A stretch of 64,000 nucleotides of DNA. It comes from Actinomadura parmotrematis (GTDB lineage: Bacteria; Actinomycetota; Actinomycetes; Streptosporangiales; Streptosporangiaceae). The stretch is taken from positions 248,001 through 312,000 of the forward strand of contig NZ_JAIBOA010000002.1 in NCBI RefSeq assembly GCF_019458805.1. Reading direction: 5' to 3'. Position numbers and translations under genes: made by a program. A model generated the notes under the pieces. That model ran no database searches. It was not told where the DNA came from and saw only the letters and a list, made by a program, of their open reading frames with translations. Below, piece by piece: positions 46,676 to 54,255 of this stretch; the stretch's first letter is position 1; every line of letters begins with the position of its first letter.

Positions 46676-47551
46676 ATGTCACCGACCCCCCAACACGAGG
46701 TCCCGCTGAGGCTCCTCCGCGAGAGACCCGAACTGACGACCGACCTGCTCGCCTTGCTGGACATCAGCGTCCCCGAAGGCTGCGATGTCCGGTCCTGCGG
46801 CGAGGAGCGCCCGGAAGTCGTCGCCGCCCAGCGCCGCGTGGACAGCCTGGTCGTCTACGAGGACGCCGGCTCCCCGCGACTCGCGGTGATCACCGAGGTG
46901 CAACTGCGCCACGACCCCGGCAAGTACTGGGTCTGGCCCGCCTATCTGGCCGACGTCCGCGCCGACCTCAAGTGCCCGACGCTCCTGCTGGTGCTCTGCC
47001 CGGACGAGAAGACCGCCGCCCGCTGCCGGCAGGTCATCCACCTCGGCCATCCCAACCTGATCCTGGTCCCCATGGTCATCGGACCGAACCAGATCCCCCT
47101 GTTCACCGACCCCGCCACCGCGGCCCAGAAGATCGAACTCGCCCTGCTGTCCACCCTGGCCTATGGCGCCTCCGACCAGGGCCCCGAGGTCATCGACACC
47201 TTCATGGCCGCGCTGGACGTCATCGGCGACAATGAGAAGGCCAAGCACTACGCCGACCTCGTCATCCTCGCGGCCGAGGGGTACGTCAAGGATCTCCTGG
47301 AGGAACGCATGAAGTCCGGAACCTTCACCTACCAGAGCGACTACGCCAAGAGCATCGAGGCCAAGACCGAAGCGAAGGCGGCACTGCGGATCCTGGAGAA
47401 GCGCGGCGTCGAGGTGCCCGAGGCCGATCGCGCCCAGATGCTCGCCTGCACCGACCCCGCCCAAGGCGCCCTCTGGCTCGACCGGGCCCTCGACGCCACC
47501 ACCATCGCCGACGTCCTCACACCCGACAGTGAAGACGGCACCCGAACGTGA
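46676..47551 (+). CDS. PD-(D/E)XK nuclease-like protein, first gene of a tandem three-gene set
   Basis: A 291-residue soluble protein. An N-terminal helical segment is followed by a core that fits a PD-(D/E)XK nuclease fold: RRVDSLVVY (D56), LAVITEVQLRHDPGKYW (E74, Q76, K83), WPAYLADVRADL and TLLLVLCPD. This resembles the D..ExQ pattern of Rpn/YhgA-type recombination-promoting nucleases. The C-terminal module of about 60 residues (LRILEKRGVEVPEADRAQML, DRALDATTIADVL) recurs as the next two genes. Its stop overlaps the next GTG (GTGA). Similar proteins are, as I recall, common and multicopy in actinomycetes without a fixed function. Confidence 0.8.
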   Translation: MSPTPQHEVPLRLLRERPELTTDLLALLDISVPEGCDVRSCGEERPEVVAAQRRVDSLVVYEDAGSPRLAVITEVQLRHDPGKYWVWPAYLADVRADLKCPTLLLVLCPDEKTAARCRQVIHLGHPNLILVPMVIGPNQIPLFTDPATAAQKIELALLSTLAYGASDQGPEVIDTFMAALDVIGDNEKAKHYADLVILAAEGYVKDLLEERMKSGTFTYQSDYAKSIEAKTEAKAALRILEKRGVEVPEADRAQMLACTDPAQGALWLDRALDATTIADVLTPDSEDGTRT

Positions 47552-47591
47552 ACCCTTCACCGGACGGAACGGTGTCCGACAGCTCCGGAAC
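47534..47591 (+). repeat. Junction repeat, copy 1 (end of gene 1/start of gene 2)
   Basis: These 58 bp spanning the first GTGA junction match 47797-47854 at 48 of 58 positions without gaps. The copies show that the downstream genes arose by duplication of a unit carrying its own start and overlap. Confidence 0.85.
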
Positions 47592-47814
47592 ATTCCGAGC
47601 CATGGGCCGCGAAGAGGGCGTCATCAAGAGCGAAGTGGACGCGGTCCTGCTGATTCTGGAACAGCGGGGCGTCCAGGTGTTCTCAGGCGACCGCGAACGG
47701 ATGATCGCCTGCGGCGATCTCGACCAGGTGAACGCGTGGGCACGCCGGGCGCTCAACGCCACCTCCACGGACGACGTTCTCTTGCCCGGCGAAGGGGACG
47801 GAACCCGGACGTGA
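47548..47814 (+). CDS. Small paralogue of the nuclease C-terminal module (gene 2)
   Basis: An 88-residue protein. After a Ser/Asp-rich start (NPSPDGTVSDSSG) comes a module matching the C-terminus of the preceding nuclease-like protein: LLILEQRGVQVFSGDRERMI then WARRALNATSTDDVLL and the same GDGTRT-type ending. It has no nuclease core. The GTG start overlaps the previous stop and its own stop overlaps the next GTG, so translation is coupled. It could be a free interaction domain that regulates or competes with the full-length protein (inference). Confidence 0.78.
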   Translation: MNPSPDGTVSDSSGTFRAMGREEGVIKSEVDAVLLILEQRGVQVFSGDRERMIACGDLDQVNAWARRALNATSTDDVLLPGEGDGTRT

Positions 47815-47854
47815 ACCCTTCATCGGATGAAGCAGTACCCGACAGCTCCGAAAC
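47797..47854 (+). repeat. Junction repeat, copy 2 (end of gene 2/start of gene 3)
   Basis: Second copy of the 58-bp junction sequence. Both copies include GTGAACCCTTCA and CGACAGCTCCG. Confidence 0.85.
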
Positions 47855-48170
47855 CGCTTCTCGCGAAGATCGCTCGTACATCTTCCGGAGCGGCTACGCC
47901 AAGAGCCTCTATGCCCAAGGTTTCGGCGAAGGCTTCACCGAGAGATTCGCAGAAGACCTCGCCCATGGGTTCGCCACGGCCTACACGGCCGGTCACGTCG
48001 CGGGCGAGGCGGACACGGTTCTGCTGGTCCTGCATCTGCGCGGCGTCAAGGTGACCAAGACGGACTGGGATCGAGTGCTCGCCCAAGCCACGCATCAGCG
48101 GACTCTCGAGTGGACCTACCGGGCGCTCAGCGTCGCCTCCGTGGATGAACTCCTCGCACCTGACGACTGA
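47811..48170 (+). CDS. Small paralogue of the nuclease C-terminal module (gene 3)
   Basis: A 119-residue protein. It starts like gene 2 (NPSSDEAVPDSSETAS), then has YAKSLYAQGFGEGFTERFAE, an amphipathic region with alternating Gly/Phe resembling the YAKSIEAK part of gene 1. It ends in the shared module LLVLHLRGVKVTKTDWDRVL and TYRALSVASVDELL. The GTG overlaps the previous stop. The extended match suggests it derives from a larger part of the parental C-terminus than gene 2. The operon ends at a 23-bp inverted repeat. Confidence 0.77.
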   Translation: MNPSSDEAVPDSSETASREDRSYIFRSGYAKSLYAQGFGEGFTERFAEDLAHGFATAYTAGHVAGEADTVLLVLHLRGVKVTKTDWDRVLAQATHQRTLEWTYRALSVASVDELLAPDD

Positions 48171-48186
48171 GAACTCGGCACGCGCT

Positions 48187-48235
48187 GAGCCATTGGTGTC
48201 TCCGAAGCCGCTGGCTTCGGAGACACCAATGGCTC
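48187..48235. terminator. Bidirectional terminator, 23-bp perfect stem
   Basis: Perfect 23-bp arms (48187-48209 and 48213-48235) around a GCT loop, lying between the convergent nuclease-like operon and the DUF397 gene. It is one of the longest perfect stems in the window. Confidence 0.88.
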
Positions 48236-48242
48236 TGAGAAC

Positions 48243-48434
48243 CTAGAGATCGAGCTTGCCAGACTTGATGTGATCGGTCAGTGCCACCAGGTCACGGCGG
48301 GGAACGGCCAAGTGACCGCACGAGGGGTTCTTGCTGTCGCGGACGCCGATGGAGGTGCCGAGGTTCGCCACTTCCACACAGTTTCCGGACGTTCCGCCGT
48401 CGGAATAACTGCTCTTCCGCCAGGTTTTAGACAT
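48243..48434 (-). CDS. DUF397 protein
   Basis: A 63-residue protein with the family pattern WRKSSYSDGGTSGNCVEVAN, IGVRDSKNP and LTDHIKSGKLD. DUF397 proteins in actinomycetes nearly always accompany an XRE/DUF5753 regulator, and some act as its small partner (BldB/AbaA-like pairs). Its ATG overlaps the regulator's stop by 8 bp, so the two are co-translated. Family assignment is secure; the molecular role here is not. Confidence 0.92.
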   Translation of the reverse strand: MSKTWRKSSYSDGGTSGNCVEVANLGTSIGVRDSKNPSCGHLAVPRRDLVALTDHIKSGKLDL

Positions 48435-49242
48435 TCAATGTCTCCATTGCTCGTCTGATCAGATCTCGGGACATGCCCTCGGGCAGCGCTTGCGCGCCGA
48501 TGCGTTCAAAGCGCTTGCTGAATCCTTCTACCTGCCCGGCGTCCGCGACAAGACGCCCCTCGACGGCGGCTTCCACGAAGGCCAGCGGCCCATCGGGCAG
48601 CGTGAGGATCTGGAACGGGCCGTCCAATCCCTCGAAGGCACCGGTGCTACGCGGCACGACGCGGAGTATGACGTTCGGCCGCCCGGCAAGTGAGAGGAGG
48701 TAGGCCAACTGTTCGTACATGACCTTCGGGCCGCCCACAGGCCAGTCGATCACGTTCTCGGTCATGATGATGTGAGCGGAAGGCGGCCGGTCGCGCTCTA
48801 GGACTTGTTTTCGCTGCATTCTTCTGGCGAGCGAACCCGCGATGTCTGGTTCGCTGCCGACGTTCAGCAGCGCACTGGCGTACGCCTCGGTCTGAGCAAG
48901 GCCCGGCACGTGCAATGCGGCGAAGATGCGCAGTTCGAGCGCGATCCGCTCTTGAGCGGTGAAGGACCTGAACCAGTCGGGGTCCGTAGCTCTCCTCGCG
49001 TAGTAGAGGAGCAGTCCGAACAGATCGCCCGTTCTCCAGAGTTCATCCGCCGCCGTTGCACGGATGTCGGTCATGGGCTGAGAACCCATCTCGATTCTGG
49101 ATATCGAGCTCTGAGCGCACCCGAGGCGGCGAGCCAGTTCCGTTGTTGTCATGCCATGGCTCTCGCGAAGGAACCGCAGGTAGTAGCCCATGAGGTGCCA
49201 CATAGAGATCTTTGGATCGGCTGCCGGCCTACGGTTCACCAT
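48427..49242 (-). CDS. XRE-family regulator with DUF5753 domain
   Basis: A 271-residue protein. An N-terminal HTH (YLRFLRESHGMTTTELARRL, AQSSISRIEMG) is followed by a DUF5753 ligand-binding-like domain (FAALHVPGLAQTEAYASALL, MTENVIDWPVGG, QLAYLLSLAGRPNVILRVVP, FVEAAVEGRLV). It is typical of the hundreds of actinomycete XRE/DUF397 pairs linked to development and secondary metabolism. ATG 49242 follows AAGGGATC. The upstream region carries a dyad built from ATATCC/GGATAT (49265-49287), a possible own operator. The adjacent RsbW-like ATPase is divergent. Confidence 0.92.
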   Translation of the reverse strand: MVNRRPAADPKISMWHLMGYYLRFLRESHGMTTTELARRLGCAQSSISRIEMGSQPMTDIRATAADELWRTGDLFGLLLYYARRATDPDWFRSFTAQERIALELRIFAALHVPGLAQTEAYASALLNVGSEPDIAGSLARRMQRKQVLERDRPPSAHIIMTENVIDWPVGGPKVMYEQLAYLLSLAGRPNVILRVVPRSTGAFEGLDGPFQILTLPDGPLAFVEAAVEGRLVADAGQVEGFSKRFERIGAQALPEGMSRDLIRRAMETLNV

Positions 49243-49264
49243 GCCAAAGATCCCTTTCGGTCAA

Positions 49265-49287
49265 TATCCACGTCATCCATGGATATC
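49265..49287. promoter_or_regulatory. Inverted repeat between the XRE and ATPase genes
   Basis: ATATCCA and TGGATAT form an inverted pair around a 9-nt centre, and TCCATGGA within it is itself palindromic. Placed 22 bp upstream of the XRE start, it is a candidate operator for autoregulation and for the divergent ATPase gene. Confidence 0.35.
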
Positions 49288-49368
49288 CGTTGAGTCATCG
49301 ACACGGTACGCCGTGTGAGGACATCCTGGCCACACGTTCTCCTCCATCTCTCTGGATGTGATCTCGTG

Positions 49369-49809
49369 ATGGCAGATGTCGCCCGTCTCGCCCGGCCGGT
49401 GCTGGAGCTGGTGATCGAAATGCGCGCCGGCAGGGCTCAGGTGCCCGCGATACGACAAGTGGTCAAGGGCTGGTTGCTGGAGCGCGGGCTCGACGACGCG
49501 CGGCGCGGTGATGCGCTGCTGGTGGTCGCGGAACTGCTGAACAACGCGGTGGAGGCCGGGCGGGGCGGCGATGTGGAGATCGGGCTTCGGCTTCTGTTGT
49601 CCGCCGACCGTTTGCGGATCAGCGTGCGCGATGACGCGCCGGGGGTGCCCGAGCAGCGGCGCGTTCTGGCCGCCGGTCATGCGCCCGTCCTGGTGGCCGG
49701 GGAGGACCCCGGTGGCTGGGGGTTGGGGATCGTGAAGGCGCTCAGCGTCGAGTTCGGTGTCCGTCGCGCCGCGTGCGGCAAGACGGTTTTCGTCGTCGTC
49801 GAGGTGTGA
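49369..49809 (+). CDS. RsbW-like histidine-kinase-fold ATPase (anti-sigma factor family)
   Basis: A 146-residue stand-alone HATPase_c protein: N-box VVAELLNNAVEAGRG, G1 VRDDAPGVP, G2 GGWGLGIVKAL, then a terminal strand pair. Such small ATPases in actinomycetes act as anti-sigma factors or as partners of XRE/DUF397 gene pairs, which lie divergently next door. The ATG at 49369 has only a weak GGATGTGAT upstream; no better start was found. No anti-anti-sigma or sigma gene is adjacent. Confidence 0.86.
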   Translation: MADVARLARPVLELVIEMRAGRAQVPAIRQVVKGWLLERGLDDARRGDALLVVAELLNNAVEAGRGGDVEIGLRLLLSADRLRISVRDDAPGVPEQRRVLAAGHAPVLVAGEDPGGWGLGIVKALSVEFGVRRAACGKTVFVVVEV

Positions 49810-49847
49810 GCGCCCGGAGTGGGCAGTGACCGGGTGGTCGGTGGAAG

Positions 49848-49907
49848 TTGAGATGCGGCGTGTTGGGCACTTTCGATCTTCGAAGTGCCCAACACGCCGC
49901 ATCTCAA
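49848..49907. terminator. Bidirectional terminator, 25-bp perfect arms
   Basis: Arms 49848-49872 and 49883-49907 are perfect 25-bp complements with a 10-nt centre. They lie between the convergent ATPase and cbs genes. Confidence 0.88.
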
Positions 49908-49918
49908 CGGGTGGCGGG

Positions 49919-51316
49919 TCAGGCGTCGGTGTCGGCGAGGTAGGTGAGGAGGTCCTGGCGGGTGACGATGCCGGCGGGCTTGCCGTCGACGAGGACGACG
50001 GCGGCGTCGCGGCCCTCCAGGGCCGACATGAGCTGGGAGACCGGCTCGCCGGAGCCGACGACCGGCAGCGGCGGGCTCAGGTGGCGCTCCAGCGGGTCGT
50101 CGGCGCCCGCCTGGTCGGCGTACAGGGCGCGGAGCAGGTCGCGCTCCTCGACCGAGCCGATCACCTCGCCGATCATGACGTCGGGGTGGCCGGCGCCCGG
50201 CGAGACGACGGGCATCTGGGAGACGCCGAACTCCTTCAGCACCTTCACCGCCGCGCCGACGGTCTCGGTCGGGTGCATGTGCACGAAGTTCGGCAGCAGC
50301 TCCGAGGACCCGGCGGTCTTGCGGGCCAGGACGTCGCGGACGGCGGCCTCGGTCGTCGGCTGCTCGCCGAAGCCGTGCTGGACCATCCACTCGTCGTTGA
50401 AGATCTTGGAGAGGTAGCCGCGGCCGCCGTCGGGCAGCAGGACGACGATGACGGCGTCGTCCGGCGCGGTCGCGGCGACGCGGAGGGCCGCGACGACCGC
50501 CATGCCGCAGGAGCCGCCGACGAGGAGGGCGTCCTCGCGGGCCAGGCGGCGGGTCATGACGAAGGAGTCCTTGTCGGAGACCGCGACGACCTCGTCGCAG
50601 ATGTCCCGGTCGTAGGTCTCCGGCCAGATGTCCTCGCCGACGCCCTCGGTGAGGTAGGGGCGGCCGGTGCCGCCGGAGTAGACCGAGCCCTCGGGATCCG
50701 CGCCGATGATCTTGACGCGGCCGCCGGAGACCTCCTTGAGGTAGCGGCCGGTGCCGCTGATGGTGCCGCCGGTGCCGATGCCCGCGACGAAGTGGGTGAT
50801 GCGGCCCTCGGTCTGCGCCCAGATCTCCGGGCCGGTCGTCTCGTAGTGCGACCGCGGGTTGTTCCGGTTGGTGTACTGGTCGGGCTTCCAGGCGTTCGGG
50901 GTCTCGCGGGCGAGCCGGTCCGACACCGAGTAGTAGCTGTCGGGGTGGTCGGGCGAGACGGCCGTCGGGCAGACGACGACCTCGGCGCCGTAGGCGCGCA
51001 GGACGTCGATCTTGTCCTTGGCGACCTTGTCGGGGCACACGAAGACGCAGCGGTAGCCGCGCTCCTGGGCGACGATGGCGAGGCCGACGCCGGTGTTGCC
51101 GGAGGTCGGCTCGACGATCGTGCCGCCGGGCACGAGCGCGCCGGACTCCTCCGCGGCGTCGATCATCCGGATCGCGATGCGGTCCTTGACCGATCCGCCC
51201 GGGTTGAAGTACTCCACCTTGGCCAGGACCTGGGGCTGCACGCCCGCGCTGACCTTGCGCAACCGCACGAGCGGCGTGTTGCCCATCAGCTCGACGAGCG
51301 AATCGTGTACCTGCAC
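49919..51316 (-). CDS. cbs: Cystathionine beta-synthase
   Basis: PLP enzyme condensing serine (or an activated serine) with homocysteine. It has 465 residues: MGNTPLVRLRKV, PLP lysine in NPGGSVKDRIA (K44), PTSGNTGVGLAIVA, phosphate loop GIGTGGTISGTGRYLK, LLPDGGRGYLSKIF, then two C-terminal CBS domains (THP-type VHMHPTETVGAAVKVLKE and SQLMSALEGRDAAVVLVDGK), which typically bind adenosyl ligands. The GTG start gives a family-like MQVHDSLVELMGNTP. It pairs with metB for reverse trans-sulfuration, though here the two are split by about 5.8 kb. Confidence 0.95.
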   Translation of the reverse strand: MQVHDSLVELMGNTPLVRLRKVSAGVQPQVLAKVEYFNPGGSVKDRIAIRMIDAAEESGALVPGGTIVEPTSGNTGVGLAIVAQERGYRCVFVCPDKVAKDKIDVLRAYGAEVVVCPTAVSPDHPDSYYSVSDRLARETPNAWKPDQYTNRNNPRSHYETTGPEIWAQTEGRITHFVAGIGTGGTISGTGRYLKEVSGGRVKIIGADPEGSVYSGGTGRPYLTEGVGEDIWPETYDRDICDEVVAVSDKDSFVMTRRLAREDALLVGGSCGMAVVAALRVAATAPDDAVIVVLLPDGGRGYLSKIFNDEWMVQHGFGEQPTTEAAVRDVLARKTAGSSELLPNFVHMHPTETVGAAVKVLKEFGVSQMPVVSPGAGHPDVMIGEVIGSVEERDLLRALYADQAGADDPLERHLSPPLPVVGSGEPVSQLMSALEGRDAAVVLVDGKPAGIVTRQDLLTYLADTDA

Positions 51317-51494
51317 GCGACGTCCTTGTCGGTTCTGTTCGTGTTACATCCCCGTTCAGGCGGTGTGTGTCAACCCGGTCGGGGATGTGCCTTCGGATAG
51401 ATTCCAGTTTCGACGGTAGCCGAGAACCTCGCTAGCGGGCATCAACACCTCGACGGGGGCGTTCGACCTGGCCGACGACGAAGGGTGGTCGATC

Positions 51495-52565
51495 ATGCTG
51501 AGGGCACTGACGGCGCGGCGGATCGCCGCGGCGGCCGCGGTCGGGGGCGGCGGGATCACCGCCCTCGGCGGGATGACGTTCGCACTCGTGGTCGCCGAGG
51601 CGAAACTCGCCCGCAAGATCATCCAGGGGACGCCGAGCGGGTCGCCGCCGGTCGCCGACGGCGTCTACGGGCTCGGGCTGCCGGGCGCGCCGCTGTCGTT
51701 CGCGATGCTGGGCGACTCGACCGCCGCCGGGCTGGGCGTGCAGGTCCCCGACGAGACGCCGGCCGCGATGCTGGCCGCGGGCCTGTCGTCGATCGCCGGG
51801 CGGCCCGTCCGGCTCACCAACGTGGCGGTGTCGGGCTCCCGGTCGGCGGCGCTGGAGGGGCAGACGGGGCGGGCGCTGGAGGCGGTGCCGGACGTGGCCG
51901 TCATCATGATCGGCGCCAATGACGTGACGGGCCGCGTCCCGGCGGGCGAGTCGGTCCGCCACCTCGGGGACGCGGTGCGGCGCCTGCGGGAGGCCGGCTG
52001 CCAGGTCGTCGTCGGGACCTGCCCCGATCTCGGGTCGGTGAAGCCGGTGATGCAGCCGCTCCGCTGGATCGCGCAGCGGGCGAGCCGCCAGCTCGCCGCC
52101 GCGCAGACGATCGCGGTGGTGGAGAACGGGGGCCGGTCGGTGTCGCTCGGCGACCTGCTCGGCCGCGAGTTCGCCGCCGCGCCCGTCGAGATGTTCAGCG
52201 CCGACCGCTACCACCCGTCCGCGCGGGGCTACGCCGCCGCGGCGATGGCGGTGCTGCCGTCGATGGCGATCGCGCTCGGCCTGGATCCCGACCACGACCA
52301 CGACGAGGTCGAGCACCTGCCGCCGGCGCGGCGGGCGCCCGGGGGCGGCGTCCTGCCCGTCTACCTGGCGGCCGCCGAGGCCGTGGAGAGGCCCGGTACC
52401 GAGGTCGCCGGGGCGCGCGTCGCGGGCCGCGAGAGCGGCCGGCGGGGCCGGTGGGCGACGCTGCTGCGCAGGCCACGGGGCGTCCCGGGACGCCAGCCGC
52501 GTCTCGCCGGGGCCGTCGCGGACGTCCCGGACGCCGCGTCCGGTGCGGCGCCCGGCGCCGCCTAG
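51495..52565 (+). CDS. SGNH/GDSL hydrolase
   Basis: A 356-residue protein. An N-terminal hydrophobic segment (AAAAAVGGGGITALGGMTFAL) serves as signal anchor. All four SGNH blocks are present: AMLGDSTAAGLG (Ser), VAVSGSR (Gly), GANDVTG (Asn), and SADRYHPSARGYAAAA (catalytic Asp and His). After about residue 250 a charged, Arg/Pro/Ala-rich tail of 100 residues has no clear fold. It likely deacylates lipids or glycans at the membrane surface. ATG 51495 is preceded by AAGGGTGG. It is divergent from cbs, as for the M. tuberculosis lipase near cbs. Confidence 0.9.
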   Translation: MLRALTARRIAAAAAVGGGGITALGGMTFALVVAEAKLARKIIQGTPSGSPPVADGVYGLGLPGAPLSFAMLGDSTAAGLGVQVPDETPAAMLAAGLSSIAGRPVRLTNVAVSGSRSAALEGQTGRALEAVPDVAVIMIGANDVTGRVPAGESVRHLGDAVRRLREAGCQVVVGTCPDLGSVKPVMQPLRWIAQRASRQLAAAQTIAVVENGGRSVSLGDLLGREFAAAPVEMFSADRYHPSARGYAAAAMAVLPSMAIALGLDPDHDHDEVEHLPPARRAPGGGVLPVYLAAAEAVERPGTEVAGARVAGRESGRRGRWATLLRRPRGVPGRQPRLAGAVADVPDAASGAAPGAA

Positions 52566-52590
52566 CGGTCTTCGGCGAACTGCCCACTTC

Positions 52591-52612
52591 ACCGTATTCC
52601 CTCTGTTACGGT
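52591..52612 (+). promoter_or_regulatory. Inverted repeat upstream of the beta-propeller lipoprotein gene
   Basis: ACCGTA and TACGGT flank a 10-nt centre about 105 bp before the ATG. The right arm could double as a -10 box, so a repressor binding here would block polymerase. This is a candidate only. Confidence 0.3.
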
Positions 52613-52715
52613 ACGTGACGCAGGGGGCGGGCGCCGTCCCCGCACGCCCTCCTGCCCCCCGTGCCCTCCAGCGGCCGGGCCGGCGGCAGGATCCGCCGAC
52701 CCCGGGAGATCTCCC

Positions 52716-54074
52716 ATGGCTCCGCACGCCCCTCGATCGTCACTTTGCGTCGCCCTGTCCGTTCTTTCCGTGGCGGCGGCCGCCTGCTCCGGCGGCGGGG
52801 GCGACAGCGGGGCGCGCGCCGCCCAGGGCTGGAGCGCCGCCGGCGTCAACGTGGTCGCCCGGCCCGTGACGGGCGCCGGTGTCGCCGCCGTCACCGGCCT
52901 GCGCCCCGACGGCGCGCTGGAGACCGCCGTGTTCGACCTGGCGGGCGGCCGGCGCCTCTGGACGCGCCCGGCGACGATGGCGGGCCGCCTCACCGGCATG
53001 GGCGTCCAGCCGCCGGCCGTCGCCGGGAGCGGGACGGGCGCGGCCGTCGTGGCGCTGGAGCCGCAGCGGACCGGCGCCGCCAAGGCCACGCTCGTCGCCC
53101 GCGACGCGCGCAGCGGCGCGCAGCGGTGGACGCGGCCGGTCGACACGACGTTCGGCCCGGTGCGGTGCGGCGACCTGCTCTGCCTGTCGGAGGACACGGC
53201 CCGCAAGAGCGCCCGGTTCGTCGCGCTCGACCCGGCGACCGGCCGGCGCCTCTGGACGATGCCGGGCATCGCCGAGGTCGAGTCCGCCGACGCCTCCCGC
53301 GCCGTGGTGTTCCGGCTCGCCCGGCATCCGACGCTGGAGGCGCGCGCGCTGCGCACCGGCAGGACGCTGTGGACGGTGCCGGTGGAGAAGGTCGTCGGGA
53401 AGGGCGTGAACCTGTCGGGCGGCTGGACGTTCGGCGCGTCCGGCGGCACCCTGGTCGGCTACCTGGCGCCCTACCGGGCGGCCAAGGGCGGCCGCCTGTC
53501 GGCGTTCGGGTTCTTCGGGCTGCGGATGAGCGACGGCCGGCCGGTGTGGAAGCGCAAGCGGCTGCTCCGCGTCTACCCGAGCGCGAGCCCGGCGGTCGCG
53601 CTGGTCACCCGGCAGGTGACGGCGGCCGGCGGGTACGGCGGGTTCGAGCAGCTCGACCCGGCCACCGGCCGCACCCTGGCGGCGCTCGGCGCGGACCGGG
53701 CGCCGAAGGCCGCCTGGTGGCTGGCGTTCCCGGCCGACCTGTCGCGGCTGGCGTTCCTGGTCCGCGACGCCCCCGGCGGCGTCGCCTACCGGCTGCGCGA
53801 CGGCGCGCGGGTGCCGGTCAAGGACGGCCCGGCCTGGTCGTTCTGCACGATGACGCCGCCCGAACTGAAGATCACCGGGCACCGGGGGTTCTTCCCGATC
53901 GCCCCGCTGTGCGCCTACGACCTGGCCTCCGGCCGCAAGATCGCCGAGCCGGGGGCGCCGCCCGCCTGGTACACCGGCGCGGTGGACGGCTGGCGGGTCT
54001 GGCGGGACGAGCGCGGCGTCCTGCACGCGCTGAAGGACGCGCGGGGCACAGCGCCGGGCATGTACGGGCTGTGA
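52716..54074 (+). CDS. PQQ-like beta-propeller lipoprotein
   Basis: A 452-residue lipoprotein (lipobox VAAAAC, Cys24). The rest is a WD/PQQ-like propeller. Blades recur as D-A-x-x-G-x-x-x-W: VFDLAGGRRLWTRPA, ARDARSGAQRWTRPV, ALDPATGRRLWTMPG, ALRTGRTLWTVP, RMSDGRPVWKRK, QLDPATGRTLAAL. Two Cys pairs may form disulfides. No catalytic motif is present, so a binding or scaffolding role outside the membrane is most likely (BamB-like fold without an outer membrane). ATG 52716 has GGGAGA about 8 nt upstream. Confidence 0.86.
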   Translation: MAPHAPRSSLCVALSVLSVAAAACSGGGGDSGARAAQGWSAAGVNVVARPVTGAGVAAVTGLRPDGALETAVFDLAGGRRLWTRPATMAGRLTGMGVQPPAVAGSGTGAAVVALEPQRTGAAKATLVARDARSGAQRWTRPVDTTFGPVRCGDLLCLSEDTARKSARFVALDPATGRRLWTMPGIAEVESADASRAVVFRLARHPTLEARALRTGRTLWTVPVEKVVGKGVNLSGGWTFGASGGTLVGYLAPYRAAKGGRLSAFGFFGLRMSDGRPVWKRKRLLRVYPSASPAVALVTRQVTAAGGYGGFEQLDPATGRTLAALGADRAPKAAWWLAFPADLSRLAFLVRDAPGGVAYRLRDGARVPVKDGPAWSFCTMTPPELKITGHRGFFPIAPLCAYDLASGRKIAEPGAPPAWYTGAVDGWRVWRDERGVLHALKDARGTAPGMYGL

Positions 54075-54255
54075 CGCGCCACCTCGTGGCCGCGGCGCGC
54101 GGCGGACCGGGGCCCCGGCATGTACGGGCCCGGCCCGCAGCGGCTACATTGCATGTGACCGGCGGGTAACAAGGCCCGCCGCCGGCGGTCGAACGGCACC
54201 GCAGGAGCCGCACCAGCCCGTAGCAGTCGTACCAGCCATCAAGGGAGTCCCACCC

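Noticed and set aside
54057..54133. Duplicated GGCATGTACGGGC near the end of the propeller gene
   Set aside because: A 13-bp repeat once inside the coding end and once in the gap; no symmetry or link to a promoter could be made.
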